DNA from: Hoplostethus atlanticus
Taxonomy: Eukaryota > Chordata > Actinopteri > Trachichthyiformes > Trachichthyidae
Reading direction: 5' to 3'
Length of the DNA stretch: 64,000 nt
Assembly: GCA_034670405.1 (NCBI GenBank)
Contig: JAXDDX010000011.1
Span: 2,401,501-2,465,500 of the forward strand
Shown here: positions 14,750-28,235 of the stretch, piece by piece
Layout of the letters: each line of letters opens with the position of its first letter
Numbering within the stretch: the stretch's first letter is position 1
Translations under genes and position numbers: made by a program
Notes under the pieces: model-generated
The model's input: only the letters and a program-made list of their open reading frames with translations
Told to the model about the DNA's origin: nothing
Databases searched by the model: none

Positions 14750-17700
14750 CAGAGTCAGCGAGAGTAGAGAGTTTCCTTTTATCACCTAGGCTACTGGGAA
14801 CTAAAATGATAAGTTGTACCCAACCGAGGGTTTTAGCATAAGCACTGAATTTACTGTTTGATGATAACACTTTCTAAACTTTGTTTGTTTCCATAGGGGA
14901 AATGTGTGTTGGACTGATGTGTCATCAAACGCAACAAAACATCAATATATACATAGCGCATCGTACATGCGGTAAAGTCCAATTATATAGTTACAATAAT
15001 TCTGTGCAGTTCCACATTTTCAAGCCGCAAACTGCTTTTCATCTGCTGCGTACTCCTTTCCCCCGCATCTGCTGATGTGACATGTGGCAAAGTGCTCACT
15101 TCAGACCAACTGTGCGTATTTTTCAAAGTGAGAGTGGTTTTCTTTTAAAAGACTTTCTGCAGCCGACTGATCTGTCGCCGTTCTTCTCCCCGGAGAGAAG
15201 CCTGACACACACACAGGCTTTCAAATGCTCAATGTAAAAAAAAAAATGACAACCCGCTCTTTACCTTGGAGGTGTTTGTGTGTGTGTGTGTTTCAGAGCG
15301 TGTACTCTATGTGTATTTTTAAGAGGACCTTCTCTGCCAAGGACATGCACCAAAGAGATTCAGATAGTGAGACCCTGCCAGCCCCGTCACAGAACTTCAG
15401 AGTGGTGCTCAGACAAAAACCAGAGTCCTACTCCAGGTTTCATTGGAGTAGGCGATTGTGTTTTTTTTGTCTCGGATAGTATATGCCCTCACATCAATAT
15501 CACCACGACTTAGATACAGTTATCAAAACACATGCAGTCATTTCTTTCTAAGGATGTTCACGACTCAAATGACGGGACAATAAAGGCGTTTATGATGTTT
15601 TCACTACCGGGGGTCAATTTATCATGTATCAGTAGCAGCAGGTGGTCTCGGCCACCAGAAGTCTCCTTAACATGACATCATCACTTTGAGATATCTGATA
15701 TGGAAAGTCTGGTTAAGGTCCACATGAGGAGAAATTGTGGGACTGTGTGTGTGTGTGTGTGTGTGCATGTCTGCCTTTATTTGTAACATAACACATGGGA
15801 AGCGGGGGGCCAGCAGGTGTAAGGGCTGACTTTCTGGATCGGAGAGAAAAAATACACCAAACAAACATAACCCCAGAGGCAGGGGGGCCAGTTAAAGAAA
15901 ATAAAACCTTAATCATAAATGAATGAATGTCAGTGTTGAATGTCAGACATAAAGAACTATCTCTGCCTTTGCTCTTAAAAACTCATTTCTTTTGCCTGGT
16001 TATCTTTTGGGATTTCTTTCTTCCTAGAGCTTGATTTCACAATGAATCCCTCAATTAAAAGAGGAATCATTTCCATTGAGAGACAATTGTTTTGTGGAGA
16101 CTCTTTTATCTCATCGTAATTAAAGTAAGATTATGCTTAGAGTGAAAAACACATATTAACACTGCAATATATACAACCCTAAAACTAAAATTACCTATAA
16201 CCTAATATCAAAGATATGAAAACTGTGTTATACTGCCATTTCTCACAGTCACATTTTGCAAATTAACTTTTTCTCGAGCGCACTTGCATCCGTTTTCCCG
16301 AATTAATATGGACAGGCAAGCTGTCGTAAGACCCTCCGGCAGCGTGGAGTTGACAAAAAAAAAACAACAGGATTATCAGCAAACAGGAGCTGCTACAACA
16401 CGGCGGTGAAGAAGCAGGATCCATGCATGGCTTGTCTGATGTGTGTCAGTAGAGCACACAGACACAGGCTTAATATAGTGTCATAGAGATCGCAGGCTAG
16501 GTAGGCAGGAGCTCTCTGCGCTTTTCATGGCTCTAAAACAAACTTAGGCAGTGGATGCCCTCACATCGTCATTTTAGATTTGATGAAGTACAAAGTAGAT
16601 TTTTGCTTATTTTTATTGACTAATAGAGAAATAACATTGAGAGAGTGAGGCCCGTGATCAGAAGAAACTCATTGTGATAGTGAGCAAATATCTGGAAACT
16701 GGCAAGCAAACATCCCTAATATATTTACACATCAAACAGACAACACACACACACGTTATTCCCTCTGTCAAGAAGTCTGTTGGTTTATCGGTTTGTTTCG
16801 TTTACTCACAACAAATGTACCCTTTTTGTTTTTTTGTGTCTTACTTTTACAATTCATAGCTATAAAAGCCCAATCTATTTTTCTTCCTGATCCTATATCA
16901 AGTATGGGCATGTACACAAACAGCAGAATACTTGAAAAGCAGGATTTGACTCTCAGGGGAGCCAGGGACGGCTGAGTTCCCTTGAAAGAGACCTGAGCTC
17001 CCTGAAAGCAATAGAAAAAAATTTGGGAGCGGTCATTTTTACTCACGGATTAATATTGCAAAAAGATAAAATCTAACTAGACAGTCTCTCTCCCTTAAAA
17101 GTGAATCCAGTCGCATATGCTGTCACTTGTATTTGGCTAGAGTTTAGAAAAAAGGATGAAACTCACAAACACTCTCCAATTAATGTTACAAAATCCCTAA
17201 AACACAATTTGTGTGGAGAGAAAGTTCTTTTTTTTTTTTTCATAAAACACCCATATAGCATTATGTAAACATATGATTTTCCATATGCCAGTTTTGTTTG
17301 TTGTTTTCTTGTTTCTTGCATGCAGGCATAATCGAGTTTGCTGAAGTGTGCACTTTGTATGTCCCAGCATGCTCTACCAAAACACACCCCTTTAATCTGG
17401 GTGAAACAGCGTGAAAATAGGGAGAACTGCACAGACACGCGCCACCAATGTCAAGCGAGCCAGAATAAAAACAGGACTTTTGAAGTAAAACCCTTATCCA
17501 GAAATGTGTTGGAAGGCTGTCTTGACAGAGGAGCTCTGGCAGCGCTTCATCCGAGGCCAACAGGGGTGCACATGCAGGTCTTAACCAGTCAACTATCTCT
17601 GGACATGTTGCCACATCGTTTGAGCACCAACATTTAAAAAAAGAACATATTTATTGAGAAATCTGTAGTAAATGAAAATACAACTGCTGTTTTTTCCTCA

Positions 17701-18157
17701 AAAGTCATTCTCAACATATACAGTATTATGAGATTAAGATAAAAACAAAACATTAAGCTGAAACCAACTGATGATGGTGTTAGAGGACGGTTAAAAGTGA
17801 GCTAACAGGTGTGCCTAACAGGTGTGCCTACCTGGTGTCCCGCTAGCTGGAGGCGTCATCAGGCTAGCCAGCTAGCATTTTTAGCCGCACTTGGCTTAGC
17901 CAGAAAGCATGGGAGGTGAGAGCAGTTTCTCCTAACAGGAACAGTTCATTCTTCCAAGATAGCTACTTCAAATTAAAAGCTTCCTCAGAAAAAATTCTTC
18001 TAACAAAAAAACAAATTCCACCTAGACAAGTAGACAATTAGTTACTTAGCCAAAGGTGTCCAACTTTGGCAATGCTAAGGTAATCACTAACGCCATCACA
18101 TGTATTATTATTGAAAGCAGACCCTTGAAGGGCCTGCTAGCTACTATACTGAAAATA

Positions 18158-18323
18158 CTATATACTATACTATACTATACTATACTATACTATAGTATGC
18201 TACTACACTACACTACACAACACACTATACCCATACCGTAACGTACCATACCATACCATACCATACCATATTATACTATACTATACTATACTATACTATA
18301 CTATACTATACTATACTATACTA
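18158..18323. repeat. pentanucleotide array, TATAC and CCATA units
   Basis: Runs of the unit CTATA/TATAC (18158-18194 and about 18272-18323) enclose an interruption (TACTACACTACACTACAC) and a block of a second unit, CATAC (CCATACCATACC, 18236-18271). The second unit is a one-base variant of the first. Confidence 0.95.
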
Positions 18324-21300
18324 GCCTAATCACTGAAGTAGATGTCTGTGTTGGTGCTGTGATCATGTTGTAGCTTGGAGAGCATGAGGTCCTGGGTTCT
18401 CACCTGCTCCCTGCTGGACTACAATAGTAATGTTTTAAAAAAATAAGCTTACAAAAAGAGGAGCTCTGGCAGCAGTAAAGGCTGTTCAAATGTCCCATAT
18501 AAATATTTAATATAAATATTTTTTTCATCTAACAGCATATACCTGAAATGGAGGTAATATTCATGAAAATGTGTGTTTTCTCAGTACAGACAATTACACA
18601 ACTCACGAAGAGTACACATTTTGTCTTGATTTGATGAAGAACTATTCTCTATAAGTAAGTTTGACTTGAGGTCACTGCCCCTGAGGCTGAGCCATTACAT
18701 TTGAGTTATTAGCGTGATCAGTTTCTGTTTGTTTTGTGTTTGTGGGCTCACTAACCACCAGTAAAATAAGAAATGAGGTGCCACTAAGAAATGATTGTCA
18801 ACCAGCCCACTGCACTCCAAAACATGGCTAACAGAGCATGAGATCATCTTCTCACTATCGTGTCTAACTTCTAAGGTATGAGAACTCTTATTAGTTTCTT
18901 TCTCTATCTAATAACAATCTGTCCCGGTGTCTACCCCTGTCTTCTGGAAGAGGAAGCCATTTAATTAAAGGGGGGAAAAAAGATGAAGAGGGAAGAGTGT
19001 AGAGGAGACACTATCCCATTTCCCAGGCCCAAATTGAATACCCAGCTGCAATCACAGAGCGAGGCATGCTCTTCCACGTCCAAGCCTCACTCCCCAGAGA
19101 GACCCGGTCATGTTAGCATGTGTAGGACAAGGATGTGATGTTCCCAGTCATATTCTACAGCCAATGTGTGTGTGTGTGTATCTGTGCGCCGGTGAAATCT
19201 ATACCAGCAATCAGTATATGAGTGCATGCTCAGTGCATACAGACATGCACATACATGCCTCATTGCACAAAAATCAAATTTCCTAGAGTGGTCCCCAAAG
19301 GTGACAGTGGTTTTAAAAACCATTCTGGCCAATTACACAGATGAAATCCTCCTCTGCTTGTGACCCCAGTCGCATCGAACTCCCTTTAAATCTTCCTGGA
19401 GGATCCTCGCTTCCACGCTTCACTTATAACTACGGACATTTTACTTAGAGCTAAAAACTCACATTTATTCACCAGTGCAACAGAGTCTCATTTTTAAAAA
19501 CCCCAGTGAACTGAAGGGGCCTTCATCCGCGGGTGAGCCAAATAAGCATGAAGCATTTACGGAAATGCATTCATCTTTTACTTCCTGTCGCAGCAGCTTT
19601 AAATTGTGCCATTTTTAATTGCATTCATTTTATCACCCCAGTCAGGATCAGACACATGGCGCATTAGTAAAGCCAGAAGAAATAGCAGTTGTCAGGCTAA
19701 ACGATAACAATGGCATGTTGTCTTCATGCATGAGAGGAAAGATCAATGAAACCCTGGATAAATAAATAGTGATTTTCCCCAATCTCACTAGTTTCTCACA
19801 CATCTCTTCTCCCCCCCCCCTCTCTCAACCAATCAACAACACGCTAATTGCAGTAGCCACGATTACCATTACAGATTTTGTATTGTCCTGGCTCGCTGAA
19901 ATGTGGAGCAAGGTCATTTCACGAAGCCACGCACGCCTATTGGACACAGTGTTTATGCACTACAGTCGCACGCAGAGAAATGTCTTTAGACCTGCTTAAG
20001 AACAGTACCACACACAGGCTTATAATTACAGAGGTTGTGAATCATGCATTGGGTGAAAAGCTCTTATTGGTACCAAGGATGTGACGTTCTCAAGAAGCCA
20101 AGCAGAGAAGGAAAAGAAAGAAATGAAAAAGGTGAGAACTAAGGTGGAAAGTAAGTAGAGAGAGAGTCCAGTAAATGTCCTTAGACTTTTAGAGTAACAG
20201 CATAAGATTATAAAAATACAAAATATTTTCCAACTCTTTCTCTTAATTGCAGTAATTTCTCAAATCGTTGCTACTATTTTAAATTTGTAGTGTTAATTTC
20301 TGACATAAAAGTACCAGATACAGTGAGATCTGGCATTTACAGTAAAGCAATCATTCTGAACCTTACCTGACAGGAACCTTATATAACAGGAACCAACCCA
20401 AACCTTGTAATGGCCCATCAAACTTTTGCTTCGGCAACACCAAAAGTTTGCTTGAAAGTACCTGGGTGCTTGACAATGTTAAGGAGCCACTGTTACTTTT
20501 ACATGAGTAATTCTCTACAATTTATTTTTACTCTGACTTTAGTAAAAATGTTTTGTTTTTGTGGATGAAGGTTTTTCGTATGGCAGGCACTTCAGCCTCA
20601 CTGTGGACTTCAACCATTGATGATGTTGCATTTGTGTCCAATGGCTTCAGCTTGACTGAGTGTTTCTAGGCGAGAAATCGGGTAAAGTACTCACCAACAA
20701 CATAGTGCCAAGGCTGTTCACACACTACCCTGTGTTGAAACAGTGAACACACACACACACACACACACACACAGTCCAGTCTAGTGTCTGTCTTATTATG
20801 ATCACGCAAATGCATGACTCACACCGGCAGGCTCTCAAAAGCTGAAGAAGAGCCGTGTGTCTTGTTACATCAGCCTCATGCACTACACCGGTGTGTTTGT
20901 GTTAGTGCCGCTGTTATTAGCGTCTTTGACTGTAATGTGTGAATTTCTTTGTGCAGTGCAGGGCAAAGAGCTACAGCGAAATCATCCTTGGAATCACCCC
21001 GTGAAAAGCATCTCCGCCACCGGGAAAGAAACAATGCACACACCTGAATGCCTGCTGACACCAGGGGGGGGGGGCTTGTACCTGGAGCTTCTGGTTGAAT
21101 GGGAGCAGGTCGTATCCAAGAGGCTCTAGATCTGAATTTCAAGAGCCTTTGAAACACATCGGTCTTAGATTTTGAAACCCGAGCATGACCTCATAGAAAA
21201 CGACCGAGATGTTTTGAAACCACTCTTTGACATTTTGGTCATTTTGCTTTGCTTTCTTTCTCCCTATTTGTTTTTATTTACTTTAGTGTGTCATTCAAAA

Positions 21301-21558
21301 CCTGGGCACCGCAAAAAAAAACGTCAAACTTCATGTCAGATTTTGAACTTGATAGTGAATGGGAGATGAGAGGCTCTATTATAGAAAAGACTGGAGATGC
21401 TATGTGCTGCTGGAAATTTAATGCCCTCCTTTCCATGAATAGCAGCACTTTGGATCCACAGCTCAGTATATCTCCTCCCTGCTTTCTCTCTGGGTTTGTG
21501 CTGAGGTAAGCACAAACACAGGCTCTTTACCGCTCCATATCCACTGGGGAAGAAGTTT

Positions 21559-21561
<3 letters not shown>

Positions 21562-21608
<47 letters not shown>
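21562..21608. repeat. CA microsatellite
   Basis: About 23 perfect CA units. Confidence 0.97.
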
Positions 21609-21611
<3 letters not shown>

Positions 21612-24176
21612 CCCTCATTCATAACAACCATTTCTCTCGGGATGGCGTTTAGTGTAACAGATAGCTATTCATTACCAAAAGTGTTGATGCATTTGGGATT
21701 TGTGAGTGTGTGAGTGTGTGTGTGTGTGCATGTACTGTATGTTTATGTGCCAATGACAGGCAAAGCCCTGCCTGGCTTATTGTGTGGCTGCGTTCACTGC
21801 CCTCCCAGTCGCTCTTCTTCTGTACAAAACAAAACCTTTGTCCTGATGGCTGAGAGGATTACCACATGGTACCTGAGTCTGCTCAGCATCTGTCTTCACG
21901 GCGGATGGACCAAAAATAACATTTCGGTGACAACAGAAGAGAACAGCCCCGGCATGACAGGCAGCAGATTGCCATGACAACCAAGTGATATGACAACCTC
22001 AATTACTTTCCAACTCAACATGAGTCTATCCATCTATTTCCCCCTTCAGAGACAACTCTCTGAACAAAGATGCTTCACTTGAAGTACCTATCTTGTTTTT
22101 CTTCCCACGTTATTTTCAGGTGGCTCTTTGGCGTGAGAGTGGACCAGGTCTGTGGACCAGGTGGAACTGGAATGCATCAGCAAAATGTAGCTGCTGCTAA
22201 CGCTAAACGAATGGGAGTCATGAGAGCAAATGCTGCAGGCTTGAATCAACTGAAATCACCAACAACACTTTTGTATTGTAAATGTGGGATGATTTTGCAA
22301 TAACTTTGAATCATCTCATGTGAAGAATATCCATCCTATGCGATGTGGCACATAGATAAAATATCCATAGCATTGCACGCGTACTGCGAATGTGTCATAA
22401 GTGACATTTTTCACAGATCGGCTGTTATGACTGTTAGTACCTGTCTGGAGCGAATTCATCACTCACTTTTTTTCCCAATCATTTAAGCTTTCATTTCAAG
22501 CCTGTCTCTGCTGGGTGTATATAATCTACAAGCTTTATATGGGCAACATGACAGTATCGTTCTTTGATAGCTGATTTTTGAAGTTCTAAGTACTGAGGCT
22601 TTGCAATATGATTGTGACTGTGTTGTCGGTGAAGACAACATTAATAATATACCATACCATATGTGTGCTGTCCATCCCTCTCTATATACTGCTAACTAAC
22701 TGCATGTTTCATCGGATCGTGAAATGAACTAGTTAATAATGAAACACAGATCAAAAAGCCAACAAAATACACGATCCCATCTCTCTCTCCCATCGGCCTG
22801 CAGACATCGGGGGAAGCTCCCCTTTATTTACCTTCCTCTCCGTACCGCCGCACATTCTTCACACGTCAGGAAGAAATGCCTCCGGACGCCGGTGACTGCT
22901 CCTCTTAATGGAGTACAAGTCAAGCAAAATGCAAATGGATACGCATCGCTGGGGAGGAGAGTTAATAGGAGCTTACGACTGACCCACATTTAACGCTAAC
23001 TCTCACATGGTGAAATACGTCCCCGTGGCAGCGCTCGATTTTCCCTCACTGACAGCCACCATTCAAATCCCCTCTCCCAATCACACAGTTGCCTAGGAAA
23101 CACTAGCAGTTGCCAGCAGTCATTTAAAAAATTCCAAAACGGAACGCCTGGATCTCTGTGGAAATTCCAGAGGGCGACTATCCTCCTGCCAAAGACACAA
23201 GCTCCAAAACACAGGACAACACACACACACACACACACACACACACCACATACTCTTAATTTGTTTTCCATAACACCTTGTTTTGCGAAACGCTGCATTA
23301 AACAATTATCTTGCGTGATCTGAAATGACACAAAGGAAAATTGAACGAGGAAGCCGAGCTGAGCCGTGTACTTAGTGGTTTGCGTTTTTTTTATGGCGTG
23401 CTGTCGTATACGCTCCAGACCATCTTCCCTGTTTGCTCTCCTGCCTGTACAGGCACTATATACGCTGAGCAGCTGAGTTTGTTCACTCTGTGTGTTTATC
23501 ACTGGGCCCAGACTGCTGTTGTGGGAGGCCGGGGCAATTTACTGGCCAGACGTGTTAATTAGACCCTGCGCGCTATTCAGCCAGATAGGAGAAGGGCGTG
23601 CAAACACCCTTTATGGCTTCCCCCATATCAAGGGGCAATGGTCTCTTTGATGGATGTGTGATAGCAGCAGCTGGCAACTTGTGGAGTGTGTTTTAAATAT
23701 ATCTCACCGCTGGAAGTATCTCACCCTCGCATCCCTGTCCCAGGTGCTCGGTTGAGTGAAATTCAATATGAGGACACAAAAGGGCAACGCCGGGCCTCCA
23801 TCTGGCCTCTGCTGAGCTGCATTAGGCGCGGTAAAGCTGCAGTAAACCGCCAGTAAGTCCGATATTTTCCCTCATCATCCTCCACTACGTTTCAGCGAGC
23901 CAGGTCCTTTATCAAGGTGTAGTGTGAGTAACTGGCTACCCACACCTATCAGTCCTGACCTGTTCTGTAGCCTTGCATTACTCAGGCTGCATCCTCTCCT
24001 GAAGGTGAGTAAATGGCTTCAGATAACCCCCCCCCCCAATACTTTGTGTAATAAAAGCAGGTCATCCTTAAATCACAGAGTGCTTCTGCCTCAAAGTACC
24101 ATCCTGCAGAGCCTGAAACTTTAATGAATGCCTCAGCCTGGTACCTCACACAGGAAGAAGAGAGTATAACCAAGGG

Positions 24177-24732
24177 CAGGGGTGGCCCTAGACTTTTGGG
24201 GGCCCTAAGCAGGATTTGGTTTGGGGGGGTCCCCCTCATTGTAACTTGTTGCCACTTCACATGGCACTGAACCAACTTGTGTATTGTAAATATTAGTTTA
24301 AGCACACATAATGTACAAATAAGCATGTAAAGACTAATTAGCAGCAACACTATCTTTAAATAGACTACAGTAAATACAGTATTTCTGTATTACCCCCTAA
24401 GTGCTGGCAAACTGTTGAAGAATAGCTTGTGAAGATACTTATCCCGCAAAATGTGATTTTTTTTTTTACCACAGAATCCTGCAGTGCTTGTTTTGTAGGG
24501 GACAGTAAATCACTTAGCCTACCTAAATTGTACATTTCGCCTGTCTCTGAGCTTTTTGTTTTGTCACTATTTGTGGGCAAAAATGGCACGAAATGTTGTC
24601 AGTTTTTATTTAGGAAGTTCAATTTTTATTTCATTATTGTCTCGTGTTCATTAAAAAAATACTTTCTAGGAGCCTCCCAGAGACCAGGGGGCCTTAAGCA
24701 ACTGCTTATATCACTTCATGGGTAGGGCCGGC
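24177..24732. mobile_element. hAT-like non-autonomous element or remnant (556 bp)
   Basis: The left end reads CAGGGGTGGCCCTAGAC and the right end GGTAGGGCCGGC, roughly inverted (AGGG..GGCCCTA against TAGGGCCGGC). Internally, GGGGGCCCTAAGCAGGAT near the left end is echoed by GGGGGCCTTAAGCAACTG near the right. The 12 bases TATAACCAAGGG occur directly on both sides (24165-24176 and 24733-24744). Similar G/C-rich ends with 'GCCCTAAGCA' occur in dispersed fish hAT elements (family recall). No intact transposase frame is present. Confidence 0.7.
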
Positions 24733-26021
24733 TATAACCAAGGGACCAGTAAAGAAATCAACAGTGTAAAAATCATTTGATGAATTCAGGATTCATAGGA
24801 ACAATGTTGCTTTTGTGCCTCCATATTTATTGTCGCAGTCTATGAGAAACCTCAGTTCCATTTCGCAATTTGCAAAGTGCATTACACAGGCAACTTCCTC
24901 TTTCTCTCGCTTTCCCCTGCAAAGCCTCCCTCCTTGCTTTGGAAACGACAGGAGTGCCACCACAACAAAGCGAGGGGACAAGCCATGCTGTTCTGGATCG
25001 CTGTTTACACTGTTTCACCGACGAAAAAGCAAAGCCCCGCGCTAATTGCATCCCCGCCCGACCTCAAAGACCGCAGGTCGCCAAAACAGCAAGCTACCAT
25101 CCAGATTTGGAAACAGCCTGTCCTTGAATGGAAAGATGAGGAAGATGAATGGAGTCCCTCCCTGTCGTTGATAGGCTCTATGGCATTTTGATAAAAGGGC
25201 ACCTCAGAGAGAACAGGTCAGTATCTATTTTTAACAACTTCCTAGTACGCGGTAATTATCAGGGAACATTTGTGACATACCAGGTCCCCTAGTGCGAATT
25301 AATTAAATGTGTCCTAAGTACCCTTTTCATTTTGTAGAAAATGGTCTCTGTTTCAGAGGTTTTGGCTACTTAGCCAATGAAAAGTCGAGGATAAATGGCT
25401 TCGGGTACGTTCAAGGATTCAATCATCTCTAATGGCGCATATTGCTGCAGCCCCGCAGCAAGGCTCTTAAACTCCCTATTGCTCCCTGTTGGGAAATAAC
25501 AAGCACTTCCAGTCTGGACGGATGAGTGTTTACATCCAAGAAAAATGATAACCTCTCTCTTCCTCAGATGGGGGGTCTCGGTGGCCTAAATAAGGATCAC
25601 GGGTATTTATTACTCCCAGGAGAGGAGCTTGGAAGGGGGGGGGGCTCTGGACTACGGGTCCCCTGAGAACATTCAACAAATATTTGAGAGCCGACTCGGA
25701 TATTTGTTACTCTGCACACATCAGCAAATAAGACAGAATGATTCTTTGGTGTGCAGGTGATGCTAAAATGCCCATCCACATGCTAACCTCAGTCATATGC
25801 ACAGTCTATTGTTATCATGACAGATGCCTTGCTGAGACTGTTTATTATTGATTGGGAGCAACCGCTAGATTAGATCTGCCGGCATTATCAAATCTAAATT
25901 ATAGCAGACAGAGTATAGATGCTTGATGAATTTGTTACGGTAACCAGGGCACAGCTGCTCCCGAGGTTCTGGGATGGCACCTCTGAGCGTGTTTCACCTG
26001 AGCGCCCATCAATGGTGGTGT

Positions 26022-26046
26022 GAGAGAGAGAGAGAGAGAGAGGGGG

Positions 26047-26074
<28 letters not shown>
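26022..26074. repeat. GA microsatellite with G-run interruption
   Basis: Two GA blocks are separated by AGGGGGG. It lies immediately before the retroposon tail at 26085-26330, which itself is followed by another GA tract, so the tail is bracketed by GA repeats. Confidence 0.95.
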
Positions 26075-26078
<4 letters not shown>

Positions 26079-26084
26079 AATGTG

Positions 26085-26323
26085 TTGCAGTGTTTACACA
26101 GTTCTCACTTATTTGTATTTATATTTTTTAACTGCAATGTCCACATTTTTCTCTTTTTATTTTAAGTTATCTTTACTTATCTGTTTGTATTTTTAAGTTA
26201 ATTTTACCTACTACTTCTTTATTCTAGTATATCTTTAATTGTACGTACATTTTTTGTTTTTGTTTCACACATGCTTTGGCAATGTAAACGCATGTTTCTC
26301 ATGCCAATAAAGCCCCATTGAAT

Positions 26324-26330
<7 letters not shown>
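26085..26330 (+). mobile_element. non-LTR retroposon 3' end
   Basis: An A/T-rich stretch ends with ATGCTTTGGCAATGTAAACG, CATGTTTCTCATGCCAATAA, AGCCCCATTGAATTGAATTG, running straight into a GA tract. The phrase 'TTTGGCAATGTAAAC..ATGCCAATAAAGC..TTGAATTGAATTGA' is a recurrent 3' terminus of fish retroposons. Only the tail is recognisable; no reverse transcriptase frame is present. Confidence 0.65.

Positions 26331-26389
<59 letters not shown>
26330..26389. repeat. GA microsatellite after retroposon tail
   Basis: About 30 perfect AG units starting directly at the end of the TTGAATTGAATTG tail, as expected if the tract grew from the retroposon's own 3' repeat. Confidence 0.97.
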
Positions 26390-26391
<2 letters not shown>

Positions 26392-28229
26392 AAGCTATGG
26401 TGGATTTTCCATGTGCACACAAAAGGGAGCTGGCAAAACCGTGAGCTTGTGCGGTGGATGTGCGCTCCTTCCTATCAATCCATATTAAATCTCAACGTAA
26501 CATTAAAGCAATAATTAAAACGAGGCAGTAAAAATTAATTACGTACACGATTAAAAGGAAGAGAAACTTTTCAAACTCTCTCTCTCTGAATGGAGTCACG
26601 GGTTAACGGCGGCGCGGTGCAGTGGAACTATCTCGTGCAGTCCAAATCAGCCCGTGTGGGCCGGTGCAGCGCAGGGGGTTGGGGTGGGGGGGGAAGGGGG
26701 GGAGTCTGCTTTAAAACCACCCATTAAAGTTTCATTCCTTTTATGCTAAAACACGACATGCCTTGCATGTTCGACCGGTTCCCCCCTTCCGCGAGAAGCC
26801 AAACCACTCTTTCCTAAACAGTGTTAAATATTTTGACAAGTGAGATGTTCAAGGTCTTCTCGAACACAACAAATCAAATCATTCCTGCAAATGGGAGACG
26901 CGTCTGTTTAAAGTGGCTTCGCTCCATTTTCAAAAAAGCAACGGTTCATTTTGCGGTTTCGGGTTTTGGGGCGAATGCATCAAAATCACTCAAAAATATG
27001 ACCCAGAATTCAATTGGACACGAAAGGCCAGAGCCGTAACAAACAGCAAGCAGTCCTTAATTGGAAAAAACAACAACAACAACAACAACACAGCTCTCAA
27101 TGTATGAGCCTCAAAAACAAATGTATCAAAATGATCATAGGGGTTGTAGTTTGCAGAATGATTGCAGGTGGTATATTTCTACACGATGCAGCTTTCAAAT
27201 GGACCGACTCTAACACGGCAGCAGGATTCACATAAGTCCAGACAGGAAAGACCCCCGCCCCCCCTCACGTCTTCTATTCCTTAGTCACGGCTCACAGAAC
27301 CAGGCTGATTAAACTCCACTTCAGTGCCTGTTCTAATTATACACACAAGACCTCAATTTGTGTTTATTACTGCTGTGGTATTTCAAAACCGCAGATTACA
27401 GCAATTTGAAATCGGGGCCGCGCGGGCAGAGGGGTTTTGGAGGGCGGCCATTTTGTCGCATTGGGGTCTGGTCTGGTCGGCATGCCATCGAGCCGTCGTC
27501 CCCCCTCGCGTGAGCGTTCATTCGCTCCGTGTGCGAGAAGGTCTAAAAAAACCGGATCCTGCTAGTTTCCAGCGTGTTTTGATTAGAGCAGCCCTCTGGA
27601 TCTGTGATGGAAAAGTGGACAGGGGCATTCGGTACAGTGGAGGGGGTGGAGGGTGGGGGGTGGAGAGAGAGAGAGGGGGGGGGGGATTAATGGAGGAGAG
27701 GTCTCATCTCCCAACGAGGTGGATGTCTTGTCTCAAGGGCAGGGAGGGCAGGCTGCGACAGACCAATCAGAGGCCAGCGGGTCACAGCTCCATCACTGAG
27801 CTCTTCTTGCTGGGGAGAGAAGTACTGCGTTGGAGCCATTTCAAAATTACAAGGTCAGGGTTTCAACCACACCCATTTCTTTTTTAGACCCCCCGCCCCC
27901 CCTACACACACACTACTTGCATACAGATGATCTTACAGACGTTACAAAAACACAGATGTTTCTCAGCTTGACAGATTGGATCAAATGATCCTTTTAACAC
28001 ATTTCTCTGACTTGTGTGGATGGGGTGGTAATTGGGTACAGTAAAACCAAACAGAGACATATGTGTTTCAATGAGCCTTGACTAAAAGTCCTGCCTCTTT
28101 ATTAGCACGGTGGAGTGAGGGAAACAATACACAGCAACAGGGATTACTTCCAATCAAGCAGACATACATGAACACGTGAACACATGAAGAACAGAAAGGC
28201 AAATAATAACATTTGATATTAAAAAAACT

Positions 28230-28235
28230 TTTATT
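28230..28235 (-). promoter_or_regulatory. second, distal candidate polyadenylation signal AATAAA
   Basis: On the minus strand this reads TGTGGAATAAAAGTTTTTTT. It could mark the end of a longer 3' UTR of stxbp5 (about 6.7 kb), but a SINE-type repeat and long GA and GT tracts lie between, so this is less likely than the proximal site. Confidence 0.25.

Larger units (their letters stand above)
12521..24164. other. intergenic DNA with repeats
   Basis: No gene is supported. It holds a G-run at 13110-13128, GT tracts at 14090-14118 and 14690-14749, a degenerate SINE (about 14395-14525), the pentanucleotide array (18158-18323) and CA tracts (20747-20773, 21562-21608, 23219-23246). A small perfect hairpin lies at 20419-20450. 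The neighbour expected from mammalian gene order (SAMD5) was looked for and not recognised. Confidence 0.65.

Noticed and set aside
27324..27887. Protein-coding gene of 187 residues on the plus strand
   Set aside because: No ATG at the start, low-complexity Gly/Arg/Glu runs caused by GA- and G-rich DNA, and no recognisable family. Kept only as a low-interest observation.
1..28000. SAMD5, the neighbour expected downstream of STXBP5 in mammals
   Set aside because: I looked on both strands for its SAM domain and found nothing recognisable. It may lie beyond position 1, or the order may differ in this fish.
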